Below, in pieces: positions 7,967 to 15,596 of a stretch of 64,000 nt of DNA. The translations under genes were made by a program, and so were the position numbers. How positions within the stretch are numbered: the stretch's first letter is position 1; each line of letters starts with the position of its first letter. The notes below the pieces were generated by a model. That model was given only the letters and a program-made list of their open reading frames with translations. It made no database searches and had not been told where the DNA came from. The stretch lies in contig CALRIU020000006.1 of NCBI GenBank assembly GCA_943362175.1, positions 62,001 through 126,000 on the forward strand, written 5' to 3'. This stretch comes from UBA4416 sp943362175 (lineage in GTDB: Bacteria; Bacteroidota; Bacteroidia; B-17B0; Aurantibacillaceae).

Positions 7967-9199
7967 ATGAACCCTTTACATCATCTATCCTTCAAGCCAG
8001 GTGCAGGATTTTTCGCCTTAACCTATATGGCTTGCATTTCCTGCGCTTCTGTAGCGGAAAGACACACCGGCTCCGCTGAAAAAGAAACCGCGCTGGCGGC
8101 AGCCATCACACATTCCGCAGCAGCCGGCCCTATACCGGGTGCGCTTCCTCCTGGCCTGAAAAAGAAAATCAAGATCGCCTTGCTGCTGGATACCAGCAAC
8201 AGCATGGATGGTCTCATCAACCAGGCAAAATCACAGCTCTGGAAACTGGTGAACGAGCTATCGGGCGCCAAATGTGATCATGAAAAACCGGAGCTGGAAA
8301 TTGCGCTCTATGAATACGGCAATTCGGGCTTGCCTTCCAGCGAAGGCTATATCCGGCAGGTAACCATGTTCACCCAGGACCTGGACCTGATCTCCGAAAA
8401 ATTATTTGCCCTGAGCACAAATGGTGGTAGCGAATTCTGTGGCTATGTCATTAATACCTCTTTAACCGAGCTCGACTGGCAGGGCGACGATGGCGACCTC
8501 CGCCTGATCTTCATTGCCGGCAACGAGCCCTTCACACAGGGGCCGGTGAGTGCCAGCGCTTCCTGTAAAAAGGCCAAAGAAAAAGACGTAATAATCAATA
8601 CCATCTTCTGCGGGCCTTTTGATGAAGGACTGAGAACCGGCTGGAAGAACGGCGCCATCATGGCTGATGGAGAATACATGAGCATCGAACAGGACAGGCA
8701 AACCGTATACACCGAATCGCCTTATGACAAGGAGATCGCGGAGCTGAACGGACAGATCAACAACACCTACATCTCATACGGAGCCAAAGGTTACTCCAAA
8801 AAATCCAATCAGCTGGCGCAGGATAAAAACGCCGAAAGCTATGGCATTGCCAATACGACAGAGCGCGTCGTGTCTAAAACAAGCTCCTTCTACTCCAATG
8901 CCGATTGGGACCTGGTAGATGCCTCGAAGTCAAAAAGCTTCGACATCACCAAAATCAAAGAAGCCGATCTCCCGGCGGAGCTCAAGGGAAAAACCAATGA
9001 AGAAAAAGAGCAATACCTCGCTAAGAAAAAAGCGGAGCGTGAAAGCATTACCGCTAAGATTGTGGAATTGAACAAGCAGCGGATAAAATACGTAGCCGAA
9101 AAAGAAAAAGCAACGGGCGAAAAAACATCCCTGGATGCAGCAATGCTCAAGGCCATCAGGGAACAGGCCTCGAAAAAACGCTTTCTGTTTGATTCTTAA
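7967..9199 (+). CDS. vWA-domain envelope protein
   Basis: A 410-residue protein. The N-terminus has a hydrophobic stretch (GFFALTYMACISCAS) with cysteines, possibly a weak lipobox. It is followed by an Ala/Pro-rich linker and a von Willebrand A domain beginning IKIALLLDTSNSMDGLINQ. The MIDAS DxSxS is D75-S77-S79; further MIDAS elements probably fall in LSTNGGSEFCG and IFIAGNEPF. The C-terminal third (about 330-400) is Lys/Glu-rich and probably coiled coil (TNEEKEQYLAKKKAERES). vWA proteins bind partner proteins through a divalent metal. It lies downstream of the rhodanese gene and is followed by a good terminator. Confidence 0.85.
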   Translation: MNPLHHLSFKPGAGFFALTYMACISCASVAERHTGSAEKETALAAAITHSAAAGPIPGALPPGLKKKIKIALLLDTSNSMDGLINQAKSQLWKLVNELSGAKCDHEKPELEIALYEYGNSGLPSSEGYIRQVTMFTQDLDLISEKLFALSTNGGSEFCGYVINTSLTELDWQGDDGDLRLIFIAGNEPFTQGPVSASASCKKAKEKDVIINTIFCGPFDEGLRTGWKNGAIMADGEYMSIEQDRQTVYTESPYDKEIAELNGQINNTYISYGAKGYSKKSNQLAQDKNAESYGIANTTERVVSKTSSFYSNADWDLVDASKSKSFDITKIKEADLPAELKGKTNEEKEQYLAKKKAERESITAKIVELNKQRIKYVAEKEKATGEKTSLDAAMLKAIREQASKKRFLFDS

Positions 9200-9226
9200 G
9201 TTCGGATGTTCCTGCTGTAAGCATGT

Positions 9227-9254
9227 AAAACCTTAGCCTGTCCGCTAAGGTTTT
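9227..9254 (+). terminator. Rho-independent terminator after the rhodanese-vWA pair
   Basis: An 11-bp perfect stem AAAACCTTAGC/GCTAAGGTTTT with a 6-nt loop and a T run, starting 28 nt after the vWA stop codon. Confidence 0.88.
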
Positions 9255-9439
9255 TAAATTTCGGGTACCGCATTCCTGCTGGTTTTCCGTGCCTTTATTA
9301 AGCAATTTTTCCATGATGAAAACAGAACAACCGGTTAAAAAACAAGGGCTTCCCGGGCAGTTCGCCTGTTTATGAAGAGACCCTCAGTTCCCCCTAATCA
9401 ACTCAGCAGGCATACGAATTGATTGTCTTTTTCCCGGTT

Positions 9440-10348
9440 ATGATATTCTTTTCTACTTTCTTTTCCAGATCCCTCGTTATCCTGCTGATCATCTGCCTGG
9501 GCCGGAACAGCATCAGAGCGCAGGATTACCGCGGCCCTTCCCTGCTCTACAATGGCCTCATCGGCGCCGTGACGGGCGGTGTCGGCTCTGTCATCAATAA
9601 GCACAAAGGTCAGAAATGGTATACCGCTTTTGCAAAGGGATTTGCGGTGGGTGCGGGAGGAGGTATGATCATGTATGGTGGCAAGCGCATCAACTCCCTG
9701 ATCTCCGTGAAGAGCGAATTGAGCTACGGTTACCTGTCGCGGTTTGTTTTCGACATGGGAAACTCCATCGTAGAAAATGCCGCCGCCAACCGGAACTTCT
9801 GGGAAGTGCTACACTACGATGTCGGCTTCATCCGGCTGGAGCTGGAAACCACCAGGCTCAGATTCAAACCCCGTATCATGGCCTCTACATTCATCGGCAC
9901 CGTCTTCCTTGCTACGCAGGGCCGCTTCGACGCCCCTACCAGCCTGGCTTCCGGAACGCCGACCTTTCGTACCAGGAGCATCTCCTATGCCCCAAGGCTC
10001 AACGGCTCCACACTCACCAATGGCTTCCTGCTCAACGATACCCTGCGCTACAACCTGTTCTTTTACGACATCTATGCTCATGAGATGATCCATACGTTCC
10101 AGTTCCGGGAGCTGGCCGGTGTCAATCAGTTTTTTAATCCTTTGCAAACACGGTGGAAAGAGCGTTCCAAATGGTATGCGAAGCTAAGCCCCTGGATTTA
10201 TGGCGACCTCAACTATGAGCTGTACGGGATCAATTATTTCTTCATCAATGGCGGGCCGGAAGGAAAACACTATTGCCGCAACTTCCTGGAAAATGAAGCC
10301 GAATACCTTTCCACCGAACGGAACGCCTGCGATTTCAAGGCGCACTAA
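9440..10348 (+). CDS. Envelope protein with HExxH motif, possible metallopeptidase
   Basis: About 302 residues from ATG 9440 (MIFFSTFFSRSLVILLIICL), a signal peptide or anchor ending near RAQ. A Gly-rich hydrophobic stretch (about residues 37-80; GLIGAVTGGVGSVINK and GFAVGAGGGMIMYGG) may insert into a membrane. The later part has YDIYAHEMIHTFQFREL, a candidate zinc site H214-E215-H218, with downstream acidic residues (FLENEAEYLS) as a possible third ligand. I do not recognise a named peptidase family. The 3' end overlaps the convergent epimerase gene by 4 bp. Catalytic activity is inference from the motif. Confidence 0.6.
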   Translation: MIFFSTFFSRSLVILLIICLGRNSIRAQDYRGPSLLYNGLIGAVTGGVGSVINKHKGQKWYTAFAKGFAVGAGGGMIMYGGKRINSLISVKSELSYGYLSRFVFDMGNSIVENAAANRNFWEVLHYDVGFIRLELETTRLRFKPRIMASTFIGTVFLATQGRFDAPTSLASGTPTFRTRSISYAPRLNGSTLTNGFLLNDTLRYNLFFYDIYAHEMIHTFQFRELAGVNQFFNPLQTRWKERSKWYAKLSPWIYGDLNYELYGINYFFINGGPEGKHYCRNFLENEAEYLSTERNACDFKAH

Positions 10349-10761
10349 AGGATCTCCTCGTTCCGCTCCTGGCAAAGCTCAACGAGCACGCCGTTGGTAC
10401 TTTTGGGATGGAGAAAAAAGATCATTTTATTATCGGCCCCGAATTTGGGCTCTTTATTAAGTACCTCAAAACCCTCCCCTTTCAGGCGCTCCATCTCCTC
10501 ATAAATATTATCGACTTCATAAGCAATGTGATGAATGCCTTCCCCTTTCTTTTCAATAAATTTAGCGATAGCACTGTCGGTAGTGGTCGCTTCCAGGAGC
10601 TCGATCTTGGTTTCTCCGAGCATAAAAAAAGAAGTGCTCACCCCTTCACTTTCTACCGGCTCCACCTTATAATGCTCTTTCCCGAAGAGCTTTTTAAACA
10701 ATTCATTGGAACTCTGAAGGCTCTTCACGGCAATGCCGATATGCTCTATTTTTTTGATCAT
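10345..10761 (-). CDS. mce: Methylmalonyl-CoA epimerase
   Basis: A 138-residue VOC-superfamily protein of the usual length. It interconverts (R)- and (S)-methylmalonyl-CoA in propionate metabolism. Two beta-alpha-beta-beta-beta halves are visible: IEHIGIAVKSLQSSNELFKK with metal ligand H7, and GIHHIAYEVDNIYEEMERLK carrying the second-half His. The last ligand is the Glu in GVLVELCQE. No mutase or carboxylase genes lie nearby, so it is a lone gene here. It has a TATTTTTG -7-like element just upstream, divergent from tatA. Confidence 0.93.
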   Translation of the reverse strand: MIKKIEHIGIAVKSLQSSNELFKKLFGKEHYKVEPVESEGVSTSFFMLGETKIELLEATTTDSAIAKFIEKKGEGIHHIAYEVDNIYEEMERLKGEGFEVLNKEPKFGADNKMIFFLHPKSTNGVLVELCQERNEEIL

Positions 10762-10777
10762 TTCAGGTGATTTTCCT

Positions 10778-10785
10778 CAAAAATA
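10778..10785 (-). promoter_or_regulatory. Bacteroidota -7 element of the epimerase gene
   Basis: Read on the minus strand this is TATTTTTG, an exact match to TAnnTTTG, 17 nt before the epimerase ATG. A TTTG (minus strand 10801-10804) lies 15 nt further upstream, closer than the usual 17-23 nt, so only the -7 box is convincing. Confidence 0.45.
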
Positions 10786-10873
10786 GGGAGTATTTCGGGG
10801 CAAACCAATTTTAATCACCCCATTTAGGCCATAAAACAGGCCGAATTGCTGAGAAAACCCAAAACATGAACCA

Positions 10874-10905
10874 TTTGGTGATCCGCGAATAATGTCGTAC
10901 ATTTG
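10874..10905 (+). promoter_or_regulatory. Promoter of tatA (TTTG-N20-TACATTTG)
   Basis: TTTG at 10874-10877 and TACATTTG at 10898-10905 are separated by 20 nt, matching the Bacteroidota sigma-A consensus TTTG-N17-23-TAnnTTTG. The predicted transcription start is near 10911, about 12 nt before the tatA ATG. Confidence 0.65.
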
Positions 10906-10923
10906 TAGCCTAAATTTACGACA

Positions 10924-11115
10924 ATGACACAATCATTCATCTTAGGGATATTAGGCGGTTTGGGAGCTCCTGAAATCATTATTATCTTAGTAATCGTTCT
11001 ATTATTATTCGGAGGCAAAAAAATCCCGGAATTAATGAAAGGATTAGGCCGTGGTGTGAAAGACTTTAAAGACGCTTCAAAGGGCGAAAGCACTCCTGAA
11101 GGAGAAAACAAGTAA
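10924..11115 (+). CDS. tatA: Sec-independent protein translocase TatA/TatE
   Basis: A 63-residue protein with one N-terminal membrane helix (about residues 13-30, LGAPEIIIILVIVLLLFG), the characteristic FGGKKIPELMKGLGRG hinge and amphipathic helix, and a charged tail. This is the pore-forming subunit of the twin-arginine translocon, which exports folded proteins. tatC is not in the window. A good promoter lies directly upstream and a weak hairpin after the stop. It precedes gatA on the same strand. Confidence 0.95.
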   Translation: MTQSFILGILGGLGAPEIIIILVIVLLLFGGKKIPELMKGLGRGVKDFKDASKGESTPEGENK

Positions 11116-11139
11116 TTATTTAGTTTTTAACTCATATTG

Positions 11140-11169
11140 AAAGCGTCATTCTGTTCGATTGGCGCTTTT
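11140..11169 (+). terminator. Probable terminator between tatA and gatA
   Basis: AAAGCG(t)C pairs with G(g)CGCTTT (11140-11145 with 11163-11168) around a long loop. A T run is present and a further TTTTTT comes at about 11172. It would separate the short, abundant tatA message from gatA. Confidence 0.5.
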
Positions 11170-11188
11170 ACTTTTTTAACCGAAACCT

Positions 11189-12601
11189 GTGTACACATTT
11201 ACAACTATCCGTCAGCTTCAATCCGACCTTGCCGCAGGAAAAACCTCTTGTCAGCAACTGGTTGCCGAATCCATCAAAGCCATTGAAGAAAAAAAACAAC
11301 TGAATGCTTTCCTCGAAGTGTTCAACGATTCTGCGATCGCACAGGCCAAGCTGGCAGATGAGAAGATCGCCTCCAAAACAGCCGGCAGGCTGGCCGGTGT
11401 CATCATTGGCCTGAAAGATAATATCTGCTATAAAGGACATAAAGTGTCTGCTTCTTCCAAGATCCTGGAAGGCTTCGAATCCCTGTATTCCTCAACAGTG
11501 GTTGAGCGCCTGCTCGCCGAAGATGCCATCATCATCGGCCGCCTCAACTGCGATGAGTTTGCGATGGGGAGCAGCAACGAAAATTCGGCTTTCGGAAATG
11601 TATTGAACCCCATAAATGAAAAAACCGTTCCGGGTGGTTCCTCCGGCGGCTCGGCAGCGGCCGTCGCTGCAGGCTTATGCCACATCACGCTTGGCTCCGA
11701 CACGGGAGGCTCTATCCGCCAGCCGGCATCCTTTACAGGAACGGTGGGATTAAAACCAACTTACGGTCGCATCTCGCGTTGGGGACTGATCGCTTATGCT
11801 TCATCCTTCGACCAGATCGGGCCTATTACCAAAACGGTAGAGGACGCTGCCTTGCTGCTGGAGATCATGGCAGGTGCCGACGCTTATGATACGACGGCTT
11901 CACAGAAAAAAGTAGACAATTATAGCTCTGCACTGGCAGAGAAAAAAAACTTTAAAATCGCATACCTGAAAGAGTGTATCGACTCCGAGGGGCTGGACCC
12001 TGAGGTGAAACAGCATACACTGGCGGCACTCGAAAAGATGAAGCAGAACGGCCATACCGTGGCGGCTGTGGACTTCCCCTACCTGGATTTTTTAGTGCCT
12101 ACCTATTATGTGCTTACGACCGCGGAAGCTTCTTCCAACCTGTCGCGTTTCGATGGCGTGCATTTCGGCTACAGGAGCCCGAATGCCACCGACCTGGAAA
12201 GCACCTATAAGAAATCGCGCAGCGAAGGTTTCGGGAAGGAAGTGAAGCGCCGCATCATGCTTGGCACCTTTGTCCTGAGCGCAGGTTACTATGATGCGTA
12301 TTATGGCAAAGCTCAAAAAGTAAGGAACAAGATCCGTCAGAAAACACGCGAGATCCTCGCCGACTATGATTTTATCGTGACACCTTCCACACCGGGAACA
12401 GCCTTTGAGTTTGGTAAGAACAGCGCCGACCCTATCAAAATGTACCTGGAAGATATTTTCACCGTGCAAGCCAATATCGTTGGCTGCCCTGCTATTTCCG
12501 TGCCTAACGGCACACACAGCAATGGCTTGCCGATAGGCCTGCAGATTATGGGAAGGGATTTTGAAGAAGGGCATTTACTGAACATCGCCGCGCAGATCTG
12601 A
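11189..12601 (+). CDS. gatA: Asp-tRNA(Asn)/Glu-tRNA(Gln) amidotransferase subunit A
   Basis: A 470-residue amidase-signature enzyme that releases ammonia from glutamine for transamidation of mischarged tRNA in the GatCAB complex. The Ser-cisSer-Lys triad is intact: K76 in IIGLKDNIC, S151 in VPGGSSGGSAAAVAAG and S175 in GSDTGGSIRQPASF. The GatA-type C-terminus QIMGRDFEEGHLLNIA is also present. The start is GTG 11189. gatB and gatC are not in the window, which is common in this phylum. Its stop codon overlaps the start of the next gene by 1 nt, implying translational coupling. Confidence 0.95.
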   Translation: MYTFTTIRQLQSDLAAGKTSCQQLVAESIKAIEEKKQLNAFLEVFNDSAIAQAKLADEKIASKTAGRLAGVIIGLKDNICYKGHKVSASSKILEGFESLYSSTVVERLLAEDAIIIGRLNCDEFAMGSSNENSAFGNVLNPINEKTVPGGSSGGSAAAVAAGLCHITLGSDTGGSIRQPASFTGTVGLKPTYGRISRWGLIAYASSFDQIGPITKTVEDAALLLEIMAGADAYDTTASQKKVDNYSSALAEKKNFKIAYLKECIDSEGLDPEVKQHTLAALEKMKQNGHTVAAVDFPYLDFLVPTYYVLTTAEASSNLSRFDGVHFGYRSPNATDLESTYKKSRSEGFGKEVKRRIMLGTFVLSAGYYDAYYGKAQKVRNKIRQKTREILADYDFIVTPSTPGTAFEFGKNSADPIKMYLEDIFTVQANIVGCPAISVPNGTHSNGLPIGLQIMGRDFEEGHLLNIAAQI

Positions 12602-13272
12602 TGATGCGACTGGCTACATATGTGGTTGGTATCGCGTTCCTGATATTACACCAACGTTGTGCGCCTAGCCGTTTCGTGAAACCCCTGGCCAAAAAAGAAA
12701 ATGCGCTTGCCCTGAACCTCGGCGGGCCATTGATCCACTACGGAAATGCGGTGACGCCGCTTCCCCTCACCTCGTTGATGTATGGCCGCGGCCTGAGCAA
12801 TTCCACAACGGCTTTCGGATCGCTTCACCTCACCTCCGCCCTTTTCGGCAATTTCCAGACAGACCTGGGTATCTGCCAGCGCCTCTATCAAAACGACAGC
12901 CTGAAATTCGGAATTACGATCAATCCCGCCATCAACATGGTGTACGACAAGTGGGAAGGGAATTTCAGGGCGTGGCCGCAGCTCGACCTGAATATTTACA
13001 AAGACGTTATCCATCAGAAAGGATTCCTGTACCTCGGTTTAACGAACTGGTTTGAACTCTCTTCCAAAAAAGCACACAATGAAGCACAAAACACTCATGT
13101 GCTTATTAATCCACATGTGGGCTTTACCTATCACCCGAAAAAATGGAGCTATAGCATGGAATGCAAATTTTTAGAGATGAACCGCAAGAATGTGCCTAAC
13201 GTGGTGGACTACGTCGGCATTAATCAGCGCGGAGCCGTAGGAATTTATTTAAATGTGATGAGGACGTTTTAG
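12601..13272 (+). CDS. Hypothetical envelope protein, probable barrel or lipoprotein
   Basis: A 223-residue protein beginning MMRLATYVVGIAFLILHQRC. Cys20 follows a hydrophobic stretch, although the residues before it (HQR) make a poor lipobox. The rest is strand-rich with Gly/aromatic alternation (LNLGGPLIHYGNAV, GFTYHPKKWSYSMEC, GAVGIYLNVMRTF) and a terminal Phe, which suggests an outer-membrane barrel. Function unknown. It is coupled to gatA by a 1-nt overlap and followed 1 nt later by the hydrolase gene, so gatA, this gene, the hydrolase and mrp form one run. Confidence 0.6.
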   Translation: MMRLATYVVGIAFLILHQRCAPSRFVKPLAKKENALALNLGGPLIHYGNAVTPLPLTSLMYGRGLSNSTTAFGSLHLTSALFGNFQTDLGICQRLYQNDSLKFGITINPAINMVYDKWEGNFRAWPQLDLNIYKDVIHQKGFLYLGLTNWFELSSKKAHNEAQNTHVLINPHVGFTYHPKKWSYSMECKFLEMNRKNVPNVVDYVGINQRGAVGIYLNVMRTF

Positions 13273-13273
13273 G

Positions 13274-14272
13274 ATGAAGCGGGAAGAGACCTATAAAAAA
13301 AGGGGGGGCCACAGCAAACATGTCACCCTGAGCGGAGTCGAAGGGCGACATGCAAAAAAAGCTCATACAAAGTTCCGGCCTGCACCCGGACTGACAGCAC
13401 TCGTATTAGCTATGGTTGTTTCCTCCTGCCTGCGCCTCGACAGCAACCTGTATAATCCCAGCACCGACATCCAGGAATACAAATTAGACAACTATAGCGG
13501 CGAGCAGGATTTCATCCTTGACGCTTCCTACAACATTCCCGATAGCCTGATCCATCAATTCACCCTGTTTTCGCAGGCTCCGGGCGAAAGCGACGCCACC
13601 AACATCCGCGCCATCTACATCGGCAGCATCGCGAAGATCCAGAGCGACACGGTGATCATGTATTGCCATGGCAACAAAGACCACATGGATTTTTACTGGC
13701 AGCGTGCCAAATTACTGGCGCACGTTTCCGGTAAGAACCGCTATGGCGTCCTGATGATCGATTACCGCGGCTTTGGGTTAAGTGAAGGAAAATCGAGCGA
13801 GGAAGGTCTGTATGCCGATGTGGATGCTGCTCTGCAATGGTTAAAATTAAACGGTTTACCGAACAGTCGCCTGGTGATGTATGGCTTCAGCATGGGAACC
13901 GCTCCGGTATGTGAGCTTAGCAATAAGCCACGAAGCATGTCTCCTGCAAAGTTTATCCTGGAGGCGCCTTTTGCCTCTGCCGATGTGATGGCCAACGACG
14001 GCAGCGGCCTGAATATGCCCGGCTCTTTTTTCACCAATCTGAAAATCGATAATGCGGAAGAAGTGAAAACAATTCAGCAGCCACTTTGTTGGTTACATGG
14101 AACAGCCGATAATTTTTTAAATATAGAAACGCACGGGGAAGTGGTGTATAAAAATTACGGCGGAACCTATAAAGAAGCGCACCGGGTAAACGGGGCCGAC
14201 CATGGTGAAGTCCCTGAAAAAATGGGCTTTTCCGATTATTTAAATATAGTAAGTACCTTTATCAGAAAATAA
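13274..14272 (+). CDS. Alpha/beta hydrolase lipoprotein with repeat-derived N-terminus
   Basis: A 332-residue protein. The catalytic domain has the oxyanion strand TVIMYCHGNKDH, the nucleophile elbow LVMYGFSMGTAP, an Asp in LHGTADNFLN and a His in NGADHGEVPE, so the Ser-Asp-His triad looks complete. A lipobox-like VVSSC (Cys52) follows the hydrophobic LTALVLAM, so the protein is probably an envelope lipoprotein. The first ~35 codons are odd: they contain a dispersed hairpin repeat (13319-13352) translated as HVTLSGVEGRH, and a run of seven G just upstream. The true translation start may be a non-ATG codon after the repeat. Substrate unknown. Confidence 0.8.
   Translation: MKREETYKKRGGHSKHVTLSGVEGRHAKKAHTKFRPAPGLTALVLAMVVSSCLRLDSNLYNPSTDIQEYKLDNYSGEQDFILDASYNIPDSLIHQFTLFSQAPGESDATNIRAIYIGSIAKIQSDTVIMYCHGNKDHMDFYWQRAKLLAHVSGKNRYGVLMIDYRGFGLSEGKSSEEGLYADVDAALQWLKLNGLPNSRLVMYGFSMGTAPVCELSNKPRSMSPAKFILEAPFASADVMANDGSGLNMPGSFFTNLKIDNAEEVKTIQQPLCWLHGTADNFLNIETHGEVVYKNYGGTYKEAHRVNGADHGEVPEKMGFSDYLNIVSTFIRK
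13319..13352. repeat. Dispersed hairpin repeat inside the hydrolase gene
   Basis: An imperfect palindrome with arms CATGTCaCCCT and AGGGcGACATG around GAGCGGAGTCGA. The core CTGAGCGGAGTCGAAG is shared, one base different, with the element at 23762-23790 on the opposite strand. Elements of this type are usually intergenic in Bacteroidota (from memory); here it is within the reading frame. Confidence 0.75.
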
Positions 14273-14277
14273 GAATT

Positions 14278-15372
14278 ATGTCAATTACAACAGAAAGCGT
14301 GATAGACGCTTTAAAATATGTGGATGATCCGGACCTGAAAAAAGACCTGGTGACCTTAGGAATGGTGAAAGATGTGGCCGTGGATGGCAAGAACGTGTCC
14401 TTTACAGTGGTGCTCACCACGCCGGCCTGCCCGATGAAAGACATGATCCACAATGCCTGCATCAATGCGATCAAACATTATGTGGACCAGGAAGCGATCG
14501 TGCAGGTAAACATGACGGCCAACGTGACTACCACGCGCACCAAAGACAATACGACCTTATCAAAGATCAAAAACATCATTGCCGTGGCCTCCGGAAAAGG
14601 CGGCGTGGGCAAGTCGACGATCGCCTCTAACCTCGCCATTGCCCTGACAAAACAAGGGGCAAAAGTGGGGCTGGTAGATGCCGATATTTACGGCCCTTCG
14701 CAAACCATTATGTTTGACGTGCAGAACGAAATGCCCGGAAAATCGGAATACGAAGGCAAGCCAAAAATGGCTCCTGTAGAAAGCTACGGGGTGAAATTAA
14801 ACTCCGTCGGCTTCCTCGCCGGGCCCGACCAGGTAATCGCTCTCCGCGGGCCGATGGCTTCCAAAGCGCTTACGCAGCTGTTTATGGATACCAACTGGGG
14901 CGAGCTGGACTACCTCATCGTCGATCTTCCTCCGGGCACAGGCGACATCCAGATCTCCTTATGCAGCCAGATTCCGCTGACGGGCGCGGTCGTCGTATGT
15001 ACGCCGCAAGCCGTGGCGCTGGCCGATGCCCGCAAAGGCATTGCCTTATTCAACCTGCCGGCCATCAATGTGCCTGTCATCGGTATCGTTGAAAACATGG
15101 CCTGGTTTACTCCGGAAGAGCTGCCGGAAAACCGCTATTACATTTTCGGGAAAGACGGCGCTAAAAATCTCGCCGGCGAAATGCGCTTACCGCTCTTAGG
15201 TGAAATTCCTTTGGTGCAAAGCATCCGCGAAGCCGGTGATATCGGCCGTCCTGCGGTATTGCAGGAAACGACCTCACAGGCACTGGCCTTCCGGGAAATG
15301 GCGCAGAATGTGGCTCAACAGGTAGCGATCCTCAATGCCAACAAAGCCAACCAGGAATTGGAGAAGGCTTAG
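14278..15372 (+). CDS. mrp: Mrp/NBP35-family ATP-binding protein
   Basis: A 364-residue protein with an N-terminal MIP18/DUF59 domain (about residues 1-80, with Cys51 in TTPACPMKD) and a deviant Walker A P-loop NTPase domain (ASGKGGVGKSTIASNLA, residues about 104-120; then VDADIYGPSQ, then IVDLPPGTGDIQ). The family carries and transfers Fe-S clusters. The usual C-terminal CxxC after ENM is replaced by ENMAWFTPEELPENRYY, so the classical cluster-binding pair is missing. This form is, from memory, usual in Bacteroidota. It is the last gene of the gatA run and is followed by a bidirectional terminator. Confidence 0.93.
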   Translation: MSITTESVIDALKYVDDPDLKKDLVTLGMVKDVAVDGKNVSFTVVLTTPACPMKDMIHNACINAIKHYVDQEAIVQVNMTANVTTTRTKDNTTLSKIKNIIAVASGKGGVGKSTIASNLAIALTKQGAKVGLVDADIYGPSQTIMFDVQNEMPGKSEYEGKPKMAPVESYGVKLNSVGFLAGPDQVIALRGPMASKALTQLFMDTNWGELDYLIVDLPPGTGDIQISLCSQIPLTGAVVVCTPQAVALADARKGIALFNLPAINVPVIGIVENMAWFTPEELPENRYYIFGKDGAKNLAGEMRLPLLGEIPLVQSIREAGDIGRPAVLQETTSQALAFREMAQNVAQQVAILNANKANQELEKA

Positions 15373-15553
15373 CTACCCGCCCGCATCATCATAACGGTTG
15401 CTTCGAGTGGTGCTCGCCTGCCCTTTGCGAGCGCTGTGCCGAGAAGTGTTCCCGATACGTTTTTTGCAAGATCCACCCGTGCCGGTACGGACGGGAGCAG
15501 CCAAAACACTCGAACTGACAGAAAACCTGACCACTCTTTAACAACATTAAAAC
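15373..15553. other. Intergenic stretch without a supported gene
   Basis: A 180-bp region between mrp and its terminator. Short readings on the minus strand have no recognisable protein features. It has some short inverted motifs (GAGTGGTGCTCG; CACTCGAAC) but no convincing structure. I see nothing definite in it. Confidence 0.4.
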
Positions 15554-15554
15554 A

Positions 15555-15588
15555 AAAAATGCCTCCGACAAAAAGCGGAGGCATTTTT
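15555..15588. terminator. Bidirectional terminator between mrp and gldM
   Basis: A 13-bp perfect stem AAAAATGCCTCCG/CGGAGGCATTTTT with an 8-nt loop. Because the left arm starts with an A run and the right arm ends in a T run, it can terminate both the rightward mrp transcript and the leftward gldM transcript. Confidence 0.92.
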
Positions 15589-15596
15589 CATTCCGG

